NCBI GenBank assembly: GCA_034435975.1
Contig: DAOTWD010000003.1
Location: forward strand, 62,001 to 126,000
Reading direction: 5' to 3'
DNA length: 64,000 nt
Source: CAKZQX01 sp034435975
Lineage (GTDB): Bacteria > Chloroflexota > Chloroflexia > Chloroflexales > Chloroflexaceae
Shown here: positions 53,331 to 60,756 of the stretch, in pieces
Numbering within the stretch: the first letter of the stretch is position 1
Layout: every line of letters starts with the position of its first letter
The notes under the pieces: generated by a model
What the model was told of the DNA's origin: nothing
Databases searched by the model: none
What the model saw: only the letters and a program-made list of their open reading frames with translations
Program-made: the position numbers and the translations under genes

Positions 53331-53916
53331 AACGTGTATTCTATAGTCACATGCGACTCACTCAGAACGCTGTACCGGTGTCTCCGGGCTTCAGCTGGTT
53401 CCGAGTACGTGACTGGCGTAAGCCCGAACTCTCGTTTACACAAATAGCTCGTAAAGCTCAGGAGCTTCAACCCTGGGATAGAAGAGCTTCATATGCTTGA
53501 GTGGCTTCTACCCAATCTAGCACAAACTCACGGCTTAAGCAACTCTGTGCTATACGTAGGGTATGAGAAAACCTTGTCTCATGAGGCAGGGGTAGCAGTC
53601 TCTAAAGCCCAGGTGCTTTCGCTCTGGGAGCCGTCATAACAGATATGGCATTGCAGGATGACAACGAAACTTTTTGCGAATGAGAGATACACCGTTATTG
53701 AGCCACGGAGAACACTGGCGTGAAGAAAAAAGAATCGGCCTCTCTGTACTTTCTGTTTTTGCATGGTACGAACAAAGCTGGCAGTAAGGTCAGGATGACA
53801 CGCTGGTAGTGGCATCGTGTGTTCCCATAACAGACAAGACCAGCATCCACATCTGAATCTGGGGATACTGGCCCTGGTGGTTCACACTCTACCATGCCTC
53901 TACCATGCCTGAGAGC
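53331..53916 (+). other. gene-free, hairpin-rich region; candidate non-coding RNA
   Basis: No coding frame with a ribosome site is seen on either strand over about 580 bp. Several stems are visible: AAGCTC-AG-GAGCTT (53454-53467), a long stem with GGG-a-TAGAAG (53475-53484) pairing to CTTCTACCC (53505-53513) and an inner AGC/GCT, ATGAGA...TCTCAT (53563-53582), and CCCAG...CTGGG (53608-53628). A promoter-like sequence lies at its left end and repeat A copy 4 lies inside. It may be a small structured RNA, or only decayed repeats. The rpmB gene ends it on the right. Confidence 0.35.
53375..53434. repeat. dispersed palindromic repeat A, copy 4 (divergent)
   Basis: It begins CCGGTGTCTCCGGGCTTCAG, keeps CTGG in the centre and ends GTAAGCCCGAACTCTCG. 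The arms GGGCTT and AAGCCC are intact, so the hairpin is preserved, while the primary sequence has drifted from copies 1-3. Confidence 0.55.
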
Positions 53917-54102
53917 CTAGCGTGTTTTGTAGAGCGTGCGCAAGTGACTGGTACTGATACGCACGCGCCGTCGATTACCACTAGCATCAACAATCGTCAC
54001 CGTCTGAATATTAGGATACCAGACACGCTTGGTGCGGCGCTTGGAATGGCTCACATTGTTTCCAGTCGAAGGCTTTTTGCCGGTCATTTGACATTTTGCC
54101 AT
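53917..54102 (-). CDS. rpmB: 50S ribosomal protein L28
   Basis: A 61-residue basic protein with the L28 signature: MAKCQMTGKKPSTGNNVSHSKRRTKRVWYPNIQTV and a C-terminal RRRVRISTSHLRTLYK. The Cys and the HSKRRTKR patch are standard for this large-subunit protein. It stands alone on the minus strand, preceded by a good promoter (54162-54190), and is short but complete. No other ribosomal genes are nearby. Confidence 0.95.
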   Translation of the reverse strand: MAKCQMTGKKPSTGNNVSHSKRRTKRVWYPNIQTVTIVDASGNRRRVRISTSHLRTLYKTR

Positions 54103-54161
54103 GATGACTCATACTCCGGGCCAGGCCAGGCCTGTCTATAAGAAGCTTGAAAACTGTGTAG

Positions 54162-54190
54162 ACTATACCATATCTAAGAATCCCTGGCAA
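54162..54190 (-). promoter_or_regulatory. promoter of rpmB
   Basis: On the minus strand TTGCCA (54185-54190; five of six to consensus) and TATAGT (54162-54167; five of six) are spaced by 17 bp. Transcription from near 54156 gives a leader of about 54 nt to the rpmB ATG at 54102. Confidence 0.65.
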
Positions 54191-54347
54191 CCCTGTGAAT
54201 AAAACAGGATGCCTATGCCAACGCGGTTGTGCTACCTGAAGGAAAATATAGACGGACGATCGGGTGGCAATCTTTGTATGACTGTATACTTTCGACAGAA
54301 TAAACCGTACTGGTGATGGATATGTTGGATTGTGTGAGGAGTGTGTG

Positions 54348-55199
54348 ATGGCCAGCATTAAAATTGTAACCGATAGCACAGCTGATATACCACCGAGCCT
54401 GGCTCACGAATTAGGCATTGAAGTTGTACCGCTCAGAATCTGGATCAATGATCAAGTGTACCGTGCTGGCCTGGATATCACGAACGAGCAATTTTATGAG
54501 CTACTCCAGGATGGGAATGTTCACTTTTCGGTGACATCTCCTAATGCAATCGTTTTTGAGCAACTGTACCGGAAACTGGCTCTGGAATATGATCATATCT
54601 TTTCTATTCATCTCAGCAGTCGTCTCGGCAGCGTCTATCGCACAGCAAGTCAGGCACGTGCGAAACTCCCGGCATCGCTAACACAGATTGAACTGATCGA
54701 TAGCAAATCGGCTTCTATGGGGTTGGGCCTGATCGTGCTGGCTGCTGCCCGTGCGGCTCGTGATGGGGCATCACCTGCCGCAGTACGGCAGATTATCAGT
54801 GATATGATGCACCATGCGCATGTGGTGTTCTTTGTCGATACTATGGAGTATCTGGAACGCAGCAAGCGATTGACCCTGGCAGCTTCGGTGTTAGGGTCTA
54901 TGCAGCGTATCAAGCCTCTAATGATACTGGACGAGGGTGATATCGTGCCCTATGAGCGCACTCGCACCCGCGCCAAGGCGATAGAGGGTTTGTATACATT
55001 CATCGAAGACTTTCCTAAAGTACAGGAAGTGGTTGCACTGTATACGAATACACCGGAGGATGTGGAGAAACTGCTGGAGAAAGTGGAGCCTATTTTTCCA
55101 CCCAAGAAGGTACAGGTTATACAGTTTAGCCCCAGTATTGCGCTCCATCTGGGGCCGGGTGCGATGGGGGTGGCAGTATTTGAGGGGCTGGAGCCATAG
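54348..55199 (+). CDS. DegV-family fatty-acid-binding protein
   Basis: A 283-residue DegV (FakB-type) protein. The family binds a fatty acid and presents it to the FakA kinase for phosphorylation. Visible are IKIVTDSTADIPPSLAHELGIEVVPL, FSVTSPNAIVFEQLY, SIHLSSRLGSVYRTASQA, IELIDSKSASMGLGLIVLAAA, VVFFVDTMEYLERSKRL and a C-terminal HLGPGAMGVAV. The ATG at 54348 follows GAGGAG. No fakA gene is seen in the window. A TATACT at 54285-54290 may be its -10 box; it is divergent from rpmB. Confidence 0.93.
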   Translation: MASIKIVTDSTADIPPSLAHELGIEVVPLRIWINDQVYRAGLDITNEQFYELLQDGNVHFSVTSPNAIVFEQLYRKLALEYDHIFSIHLSSRLGSVYRTASQARAKLPASLTQIELIDSKSASMGLGLIVLAAARAARDGASPAAVRQIISDMMHHAHVVFFVDTMEYLERSKRLTLAASVLGSMQRIKPLMILDEGDIVPYERTRTRAKAIEGLYTFIEDFPKVQEVVALYTNTPEDVEKLLEKVEPIFPPKKVQVIQFSPSIALHLGPGAMGVAVFEGLEP

Positions 55200-55248
55200 G
55201 CATTCTGTATTGGACAGGCTCTGAGAACATAGTGATCTGAAATCCGCG

Positions 55249-55355
55249 TATGCGATCCCGTGAGCAAATTGTTCCATCAGGCAATCGGTGTTGGGGTTGC
55301 ATTGGGCGAGAACCGTGGGTATGCAATCCCGTGAGCAAATTGTTACATTAGGCAA
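55249..55355 (+). repeat. 36-bp direct repeat duplicating the recG start, period 71 bp
   Basis: Two 36-bp copies (55249-55284 and 55320-55355) are 33/36 identical; both contain ATGCRATCCCGTGAGCAAAT. The second is the true recG start (ATG 55321). The first has its own ATG (55250) and opens a 33-codon frame that stops at 55349-55351, 28 nt past the recG ATG and out of frame with it. This is a partial tandem duplication and may act as an upstream reading frame. Confidence 0.8.
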
Positions 55356-57873
55356 AGTGCTGGCCGAGGAGCAGCGACGTGGCGGCGATGATGGGGCCGT
55401 GATCGATGGTTTGGACAGATTCATTGCTGCATGGCGCACCGAGTCCAACAGGGCACGCGAAATACCGGCGGTGCAACAGGCATTGGCATTGCTGGCAAAC
55501 TATGCCCACCAGCCCGTTGATACGCGCCAGGTACATCTCGCACAGGCATTGGAGTTGCTTCGTACACTTTTCAAGTCGTTGGAAACGACTACGGCAACAG
55601 CAAATGCAACCGGTTCATCGCCCCTGCTCCACACCTCCAGGCCGGTATCGCAACCAGATCCAGCGGGCGTAACTACACCTGAGCTTAGCCTGGATCTACC
55701 CGTAGAAAAGGTACCCGGCATCAATCGAAGCGCGGCACAGGCCTTTAAGCGGCTCAAGTTGCACACGGTTGGCGATCTGCTGTATCATTTTCCGCATCGT
55801 TACGATGATTACACGTCGCAACAGTGCATTGCGAACCTGAGGGTAGGAGCTGTAGAGACGATCGTCGGCACCGTATGTGCCGTGCGTCCCTTTCGTACCA
55901 AAACCGGGCGTGACGGCGTGGAAATTCAGGTGGAAGATTCGAGTGGGCGCTTAAGAGTCGTCTTTTTTGGCGCACGCTGGCTGGTACAGCAGTTTAAGAT
56001 CGGGCGAAAGGTGGTATTAAGCGGTAAAGTTACGTCCTATAACGGTATCTGTCAAATGACTGGCCCCGATTGGGAACCATATACGGCTGATCAACTGATT
56101 CATACTGGACGCCTGGTGCCAGTCCATCCATTGACAAAGGGATTACACGAGCGCAATGCTCGCAAAATTCTGAAACAGGTTGTTGATCACGCTGCGCCCC
56201 TGGTACCGGAGTATTTGCCGCCTGTGGTACGTGAGCGAACAGGATTACTGCCACTGGGGACAGCGATTGCGCAGATGCACTTCCCGGATAATCAGGAAAT
56301 GCTGGCACGGGCACGGGATCGGCTTGGCTTCGATGAGTTTCTGTTTATTCAACTCGGTATCATCCAACGACGGCAGCTCTGGCAAGGTGAAATGGGTTAT
56401 GCATTTACCTGGCACCCTGAGGTTCATGCTGAGCTGCTCCAACAACTCCCGTTCAGGCTTACCGGTGCCCAGCAGCGAGCGCTAACCGAGATTTTTGCTG
56501 ATGTACAACGCCCGGTGCCTATGGCACGTTTGCTCCAGGGCGATGTCGGCAGCGGCAAGACCGTCGTGGCGGCAGCGGTTCTCTTGCAGGCGATTGCCAA
56601 TGGCTTGCAGGGAGCATTGATGGCACCGACCGAGATCCTGGCCGAGCAGCATTACAAGGGGCTACGACAGCTCCTCAGCCGGGTGCGTGTACCGCGCACT
56701 GCTCACGCAGATGCTACCAATGCCGATCCTGATTGGAAAGGTACCACCGATGCCGACCATCTGGCACGCCTGGATGAGATCAAGCGCTTGCTCGGTATGG
56801 TGCCCGAAGATGATCTGGATGGTGCAGGCGTGCGAGTGGCTTTGCTCACCGGTAGTCTGGGAACAAAGGAGCGGCGGCGTGTGCTTGAGGCGATTGCCAA
56901 CGGCGATATTGATCTGGTGATCGGTACCCATGCGCTGATTACCGAGAGTGTCCAGTATCACAGCCTGGGTCTGGTGTGCATCGACGAGCAGCATCGGTTT
57001 GGCGTTGAGCAACGCCAGCGTCTGAAACAAAAAGGATTTAACCCACATATGCTGGTGATGACGGCCACACCGATTCCACGCACGCTCACATTGACCCTCT
57101 ATGGCGATCTCGATGTCTCGATACTCGATGAACTGCCGCCAGGTCGACAGGAAATCAAGACACGCTGGATCACCCGTGCCGAGCGTGACAAGGCCTATCG
57201 GCATGTACGGCGCGAAATTGAGAAAGGTCGCCAGGCCTTTGTGATCTGTCCACTGGTAGAAGAGAGCGAAAAAGTTGATCTACCATCAGCCGAGGAGATG
57301 TATACCTATCTGCAACACAGGGTATTTCCTGATCTTCGTATTGGGTTGATCCACGGGCGCTTATTGCCGCGTGAGAAAGATCTCGTGATGCGCGCCTTCC
57401 GTGATCATGAATTTGACATTCTGGTGGCAACTGCTGTGGTCGAGGTGGGTATTGACATACCAAACGCAACGACGATTATTATCGATGGTGCTGAGCGGTT
57501 TGGGTTGGCCCAGTTGCACCAGTTTCGCGGACGAGTTGGACGTGGAAGCCACCAAAGCTACTGTATTCTGATTAGCGACCTCGATAACGAAGTGACGCAA
57601 CAACGGTTAGAAGCCATGGAACTGACACACGACGGCTTCAAACTGGCCGAAATTGACCTGGAACTGCGTGGCCCCGGCGAGTTTCTGGGCAAACGTCAGA
57701 GTGGCACACCTGACCTGAAAGTAGCACGGCTGACCGATATACACCTTCTTCATCGTGCGCAACAGGAGGCGTGTATGATCCTGGAAGATGATCCGCAACT
57801 GGCACGACCAGAGCATGCGCTCCTGCGCACCAGAGTGCGTGAATTCTGGGAGCAGGCAGAAGGAGCGAGTTAG
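55321..57873 (+). CDS. recG: ATP-dependent DNA helicase RecG
   Basis: An 850-residue RecG, which remodels stalled forks and branched DNA. After a Chloroflexota-type N-terminal helical region, the wedge/OB domain begins near LPVEKVPGINRSAAQAFKRLKLHTVGDLLYHFPHRYDDY. The helicase core has QLPFRLTGAQQRALTEI, Walker A GDVGSGKTV (407-415), APTEILAEQHY, DEQH (555-558), MTATPIPRTL and the C-terminal TATVVEVGIDIPNATTIIIDGAERFGLAQLHQFRGRVGRG. The TRG motif region closes it (GEFLGKRQSGTPDLK). An insert of about 30 residues rich in Asp and Ala precedes GVRVALLTGSL. The ATG at 55321 has no strong ribosome site. Confidence 0.96.
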   Translation: MQSREQIVTLGKVLAEEQRRGGDDGAVIDGLDRFIAAWRTESNRAREIPAVQQALALLANYAHQPVDTRQVHLAQALELLRTLFKSLETTTATANATGSSPLLHTSRPVSQPDPAGVTTPELSLDLPVEKVPGINRSAAQAFKRLKLHTVGDLLYHFPHRYDDYTSQQCIANLRVGAVETIVGTVCAVRPFRTKTGRDGVEIQVEDSSGRLRVVFFGARWLVQQFKIGRKVVLSGKVTSYNGICQMTGPDWEPYTADQLIHTGRLVPVHPLTKGLHERNARKILKQVVDHAAPLVPEYLPPVVRERTGLLPLGTAIAQMHFPDNQEMLARARDRLGFDEFLFIQLGIIQRRQLWQGEMGYAFTWHPEVHAELLQQLPFRLTGAQQRALTEIFADVQRPVPMARLLQGDVGSGKTVVAAAVLLQAIANGLQGALMAPTEILAEQHYKGLRQLLSRVRVPRTAHADATNADPDWKGTTDADHLARLDEIKRLLGMVPEDDLDGAGVRVALLTGSLGTKERRRVLEAIANGDIDLVIGTHALITESVQYHSLGLVCIDEQHRFGVEQRQRLKQKGFNPHMLVMTATPIPRTLTLTLYGDLDVSILDELPPGRQEIKTRWITRAERDKAYRHVRREIEKGRQAFVICPLVEESEKVDLPSAEEMYTYLQHRVFPDLRIGLIHGRLLPREKDLVMRAFRDHEFDILVATAVVEVGIDIPNATTIIIDGAERFGLAQLHQFRGRVGRGSHQSYCILISDLDNEVTQQRLEAMELTHDGFKLAEIDLELRGPGEFLGKRQSGTPDLKVARLTDIHLLHRAQQEACMILEDDPQLARPEHALLRTRVREFWEQAEGAS

Positions 57874-57883
57874 GATATGACAC

Positions 57884-58117
57884 GTGGATAGGCTCTGGCT
57901 TGGGTACCATGGTCTCCATATTCCCTATGACGAAGTGGTCGCTATACTCTTTTATCGCTCGGTACTCGATACCCAGATTGTACGTACCTATGGCCGTGTA
58001 CCAACCGGTGTATGTTCTGTGGTGGTGACCGTGTGCGGCCAATATTTGCCCGCGCGCTGGCATACGGAACAGTTGCGGCAGCGTTGGACACGCTGGCGTC
58101 TCAGTCAGGGCGAGTAA
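57884..58117 (+). CDS. short DUF370/RemA-like protein
   Basis: A 77-residue protein starting with GTG 10 bp after recG. The pattern LHIPYDEVVAIL followed by IVRTYGRVPTG, SVVVTVCGQYLPARW and LRQRW resembles DUF370/RemA small regulators (their consensus: a beta-strand, VAI-x, TYGR-T, SVIIT-x-G-H-LS, L-R). RemA binds DNA and controls biofilm genes in Bacillus; other members are unstudied. Similarity was judged by eye only and the start is supported mainly by context. It is probably co-transcribed with recG. Confidence 0.45.
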   Translation: MDRLWLGYHGLHIPYDEVVAILFYRSVLDTQIVRTYGRVPTGVCSVVVTVCGQYLPARWHTEQLRQRWTRWRLSQGE

Positions 58118-58308
58118 GGCTGCTTGATCAGGACTGACACGGCTGCTCAAACAACATGATATACCTGCAGCAGCACGGTACTTCGTTGTTGTTCTCTCCC
58201 AATATTCGCCGAAAGCGAACATCTGGAGAGAACGAAAGCGTTTTATGGCTACAGGTGAAAAAGATGTGGTGGCGCAACAAGTGCGTCAGTCTTGCATAGA
58301 AGACGGTT

Positions 58309-58782
58309 ATGGCAAAATATGAAATCACGGCTGTCACCATCATTCAAGCCGAGCCAGCCGATGTCTGGGCAGTTCTCGATAATTTTAGGAACTGGCCCGA
58401 TTGGATGCCAGCAATGCAGAATCTCCAGGTGGAGTTACTGACACCGGGCCAGATCAAGCCGGGATATCGCTTCCGTCTGCGTAATAAACTGGTACATGCC
58501 GACCTGGAAGTCACCACCTGCACCAGGCTGGAGCGGGCCACCCGGTTTCGCCTGAACCTGCCACCATTGACCGGGGCCAATCAGTGTGTGCTGACGCCGC
58601 TGGAACACGGTGGGTATCGATTGGAACGCAAGGACTGGATTAACCTGCCTGGCCCGATCGCCACGTTTCTGAATGCTACCCAGCGCCAGCGATTGGAACA
58701 ACTGGCTGCCGACTTTCTCTTATCACTGAAACGCACAGTAGAACAGCGAGGAAGCTTTGCTCAATCAGCAGCAACGGACTGA
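58309..58782 (+). CDS. SRPBCC-family (polyketide cyclase/START-like) protein
   Basis: A 157-residue protein with the helix-grip fold signature: YEITAVTIIQAEPADVWAVLDNFRNWPDWMPAMQNLQ, then GYRFRLRNK and RLERKDWINLPGPIATFLN, and a long C-terminal helix LEQLAADFLLSLKRTVEQR. The family binds hydrophobic ligands in a deep pocket, but the ligand is unknown. It overlaps the next gene by 26 bp. A stretch of about 190 bp without a gene precedes it and shows nothing recognisable. Confidence 0.8.
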   Translation: MAKYEITAVTIIQAEPADVWAVLDNFRNWPDWMPAMQNLQVELLTPGQIKPGYRFRLRNKLVHADLEVTTCTRLERATRFRLNLPPLTGANQCVLTPLEHGGYRLERKDWINLPGPIATFLNATQRQRLEQLAADFLLSLKRTVEQRGSFAQSAATD

Positions 58783-59005
58783 AACCTTACAACGTCTGGC
58801 GGCGATCATCAGGCAGAGCGGCATGCGAGTGCCAGTTGGAATTGCTCTGGATATAGTCCAACCATTTACTGTCCTTAGTAGTCAGGTCGCCCTATTTTGT
58901 CAGCCATTTACGATGGGTAGTAGTTTTGAACGTTATGTGCTGGTTCTGGCGGATGAGGCAAGTTGGGACGAATTACGTCGCTATTTAGGCCGTCCAGAAT
59001 GTTGA
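58757..59005 (+). CDS. small protein of unknown function
   Basis: An 82-residue protein starting with TTG at 58757, 4 nt after GAGGA and inside the 3' end of the SRPBCC gene. No family is recognised. The sequence has a helical start (NQQQRTETLQRLAAIIRQSG), a hydrophobic middle with VPVGIALDIVQPF and a short C-terminal helix. Good spacing of the ribosome site and the 26-bp overlap favour a real, coupled gene. Confidence 0.5.
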   Translation: MLNQQQRTETLQRLAAIIRQSGMRVPVGIALDIVQPFTVLSSQVALFCQPFTMGSSFERYVLVLADEASWDELRRYLGRPEC

Positions 59006-59040
59006 CAAAGCCAGTTTTTTGCGTTACACTGCAAAAGCAG

Positions 59041-59158
59041 GCTGTCGGATAGGGTTGGAACACATTATATAATGTGTATGACAGGTAGTACGACAGCGTC
59101 GGCTTGCCAGCAGAAGACTGGCAAAGTTGGAACACATGTGTGCATGGTGGGTAGTACG
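59041..59158. promoter_or_regulatory. cluster of direct and inverted repeats upstream of the DUF6754-like gene
   Basis: Two direct repeats share GTTGGAACACAT at the left and GGTAGTACG at the right: 59054-59092 and 59126-59158. Each has a perfect palindrome inside, ACACATTATATAATGTGT (59060-59077) and ACACATGTGT (59132-59141). In addition, GCTGTCG (59041-59047) pairs with CGACAGC (59091-59097), and TTGCCAG (59104-59110) with CTGGCAA (59118-59124). A TATAAT box lies inside the first palindrome. The layout suggests paired binding sites for a regulator of the downstream genes. Confidence 0.6.
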
Positions 59159-59225
59159 GTGTAAAGTTATGTATCCCACCAGAGTTGCTTGAACCACACA
59201 ATTGCGTCTGGCCTTAGGAGTGACT

Positions 59226-60023
59226 ATGCCTCTCCGTGGTCTCCCCGAAGAAACAATACTTGTCCTGATTGTTGCCCTGATTGTATTTATACTGACCGTA
59301 TGGTATGACACCCGTATTCGTGCTGGTCATCGGCCATTCCGGCGACCACTCGCGGCGTTCGAGGTCATCAGGGCTGCTCTTGGGCGTGGTGCAGAAACTG
59401 GTCGTGTGATACATCTCTCGCCTGGTGCCGGTACGGTGGGTAATCGTGCGACCACGGCTGAAACAGTAGCCGGGTTACTGGCGGCCGAGCGTATTGCCAC
59501 TGAAGCGGCGTTCAACGGGGCGGCGATACTGGTCAGCAGCGGTGATGCCGTATCGCATCTAGCTCTCCGCGGCATTGTGCGCCAGGCCTATTATCGCGCA
59601 GGGCAAAGCCCGATCTTCAACGCAGCCAGTGTCCAATTGCTGGCCCATCAAGATTCGATGGCCTACGCTGCTGGCGTTTCTGCACTCTATGCGCGCCAAC
59701 GGTTGGAAGCCAGCCAGTTGATCGGCAGTCTGGGTCAGGAACTCCTCCTGGTGGGGGAAACCGGGGCGCAACATGATCTACCACAAATGATGGGGACGAC
59801 CACACCTGCTGGTCTGCCGCTGATGTTCCTGAGTACACGTTCGGTATTGATTGGCGAAGAGGTGTTCGCCGCCGATGCGTATCTTGCAGCCGTGCCTGGC
59901 CCCCAGGCACGGTTGATGACCCAGGATTTCTTGCGCATGATTCTGATCCTGGTAGTTGTGCTGGGTATCATCTACAGTCTGCTCCAGCCTGTTGTCGGGT
60001 TGCCACCATTACCAGGGATCTAA
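59226..60023 (+). CDS. DUF6754-like membrane protein
   Basis: A 265-residue protein with an N-terminal helix (about 10-28), a soluble alpha-beta domain and a C-terminal helix (about 236-258). The soluble part contains VIHLSPGAGTVGNRATTAETVAGLLAAERI, ILVSSGDAVSHLALRGIVRQAYYRAG and LLLVGETGAQHDLPQMMGTTTPAGLPLMFLSTRSVLIGEE. This matches my recollection of DUF6754 proteins from Chloroflexota; function unknown. The ATG at 59226 has AGGAG 6 nt upstream. It leads a three-gene cluster with the genes at 60039 and 60757. Confidence 0.7.
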   Translation: MPLRGLPEETILVLIVALIVFILTVWYDTRIRAGHRPFRRPLAAFEVIRAALGRGAETGRVIHLSPGAGTVGNRATTAETVAGLLAAERIATEAAFNGAAILVSSGDAVSHLALRGIVRQAYYRAGQSPIFNAASVQLLAHQDSMAYAAGVSALYARQRLEASQLIGSLGQELLLVGETGAQHDLPQMMGTTTPAGLPLMFLSTRSVLIGEEVFAADAYLAAVPGPQARLMTQDFLRMILILVVVLGIIYSLLQPVVGLPPLPGI

Positions 60024-60038
60024 CTGAGAAGGTGTTTG

Positions 60039-60680
60039 ATGTCTTTCGTGCGTGATCCAAAGCGCCTGATTGCAACTTTGATCGCGGGAGTGGTCGGTGC
60101 GATTGTGCTGGTAGATTTTGCGAGCGCAACCCTGACGGTCGGTCGGGTAGCGCGGTTGCTGGTCGGCTGGGCAGCAACCCTGACAGCACTGGCACTCCTG
60201 GTAGGGGTGATCAGTGTTACTCTTGCACACTTGCGGCGTGTCCTGACACGTGATGCGGATTGGGGCTATAGCCTGGTACTAGTGATGGGCATGCTAGGAG
60301 TGATAGTGGTCGGGGTTGCTGGTGCCCCTGGTTTAAATCTAGCTGAAGAACCAATTCGCCGGGTCTTTCGTGCGGTCTATGAACCCCTGGCGAGTAGCCT
60401 GCTGGCGCTCCTGGCGTTCTTCAGCTTAAGCGCAATTCTCAGGGTGTTCCGTGAACGTCATCCCCCGGCAGTGGTGATTGTGATGGTAGCTCTTCTGGTA
60501 TTGATTATGCAATTACCACCTGTCCAAACACTGCCGTTTGTGTCTGAATCTTTGCAGTGGTTTAGTGATTATATTACCCTGGCTGGTACACGCGGCCTAC
60601 TTCTGGGTAGCGCTATTGGCACTCTGGTTGCCAGTGTACGTGTTTTGTTGGGATTCGATCAACCCTATCTTGATCGTTAG
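60039..60680 (+). CDS. polytopic membrane protein of unknown function
   Basis: A 213-residue protein that begins MSFVRDPKRLIATLIAGVVG and has about six hydrophobic helices (near 10-30, 39-62, 79-99, 115-135, 147-165 and 180-200). No named family was recognised. The ATG at 60039 has AAGGTG 5-6 nt upstream. It lies 15 bp after the DUF6754-like gene, so the two are co-transcribed, and it precedes the [LIV]P[DEP]WLR-repeat gene by 76 bp. It may be a membrane partner of its neighbours, inferred from position alone. Confidence 0.7.
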   Translation: MSFVRDPKRLIATLIAGVVGAIVLVDFASATLTVGRVARLLVGWAATLTALALLVGVISVTLAHLRRVLTRDADWGYSLVLVMGMLGVIVVGVAGAPGLNLAEEPIRRVFRAVYEPLASSLLALLAFFSLSAILRVFRERHPPAVVIVMVALLVLIMQLPPVQTLPFVSESLQWFSDYITLAGTRGLLLGSAIGTLVASVRVLLGFDQPYLDR

Positions 60681-60703
60681 TTATTGTAAGCTGTCTAGTG
60701 TTG

Positions 60704-60738
60704 AGACTATGGGCAAAGGCTGTGTTTGCCCATAGTCT
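60704..60738 (+). promoter_or_regulatory. perfect 14-bp stem-loop just before the W-L repeat gene
   Basis: AGACTATGGGCAAA (60704-60717) and TTTGCCCATAGTCT (60725-60738) pair perfectly around a 7-nt loop GGCTGTG. It ends 18 nt before the ATG at 60757. There is no following U tract, and no ribosome site is visible between the stem and the ATG, which suggests a role in stability or translation rather than termination. Confidence 0.65.
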
Positions 60739-60756
60739 ACGCCAGCAAAAAATGTG

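Noticed and set aside
53579..53895. Two overlapping minus-strand frames of 66-78 codons
   Set aside because: Cys/Phe-rich translations with no family, no promoter or ribosome site; inside a gene-free region.
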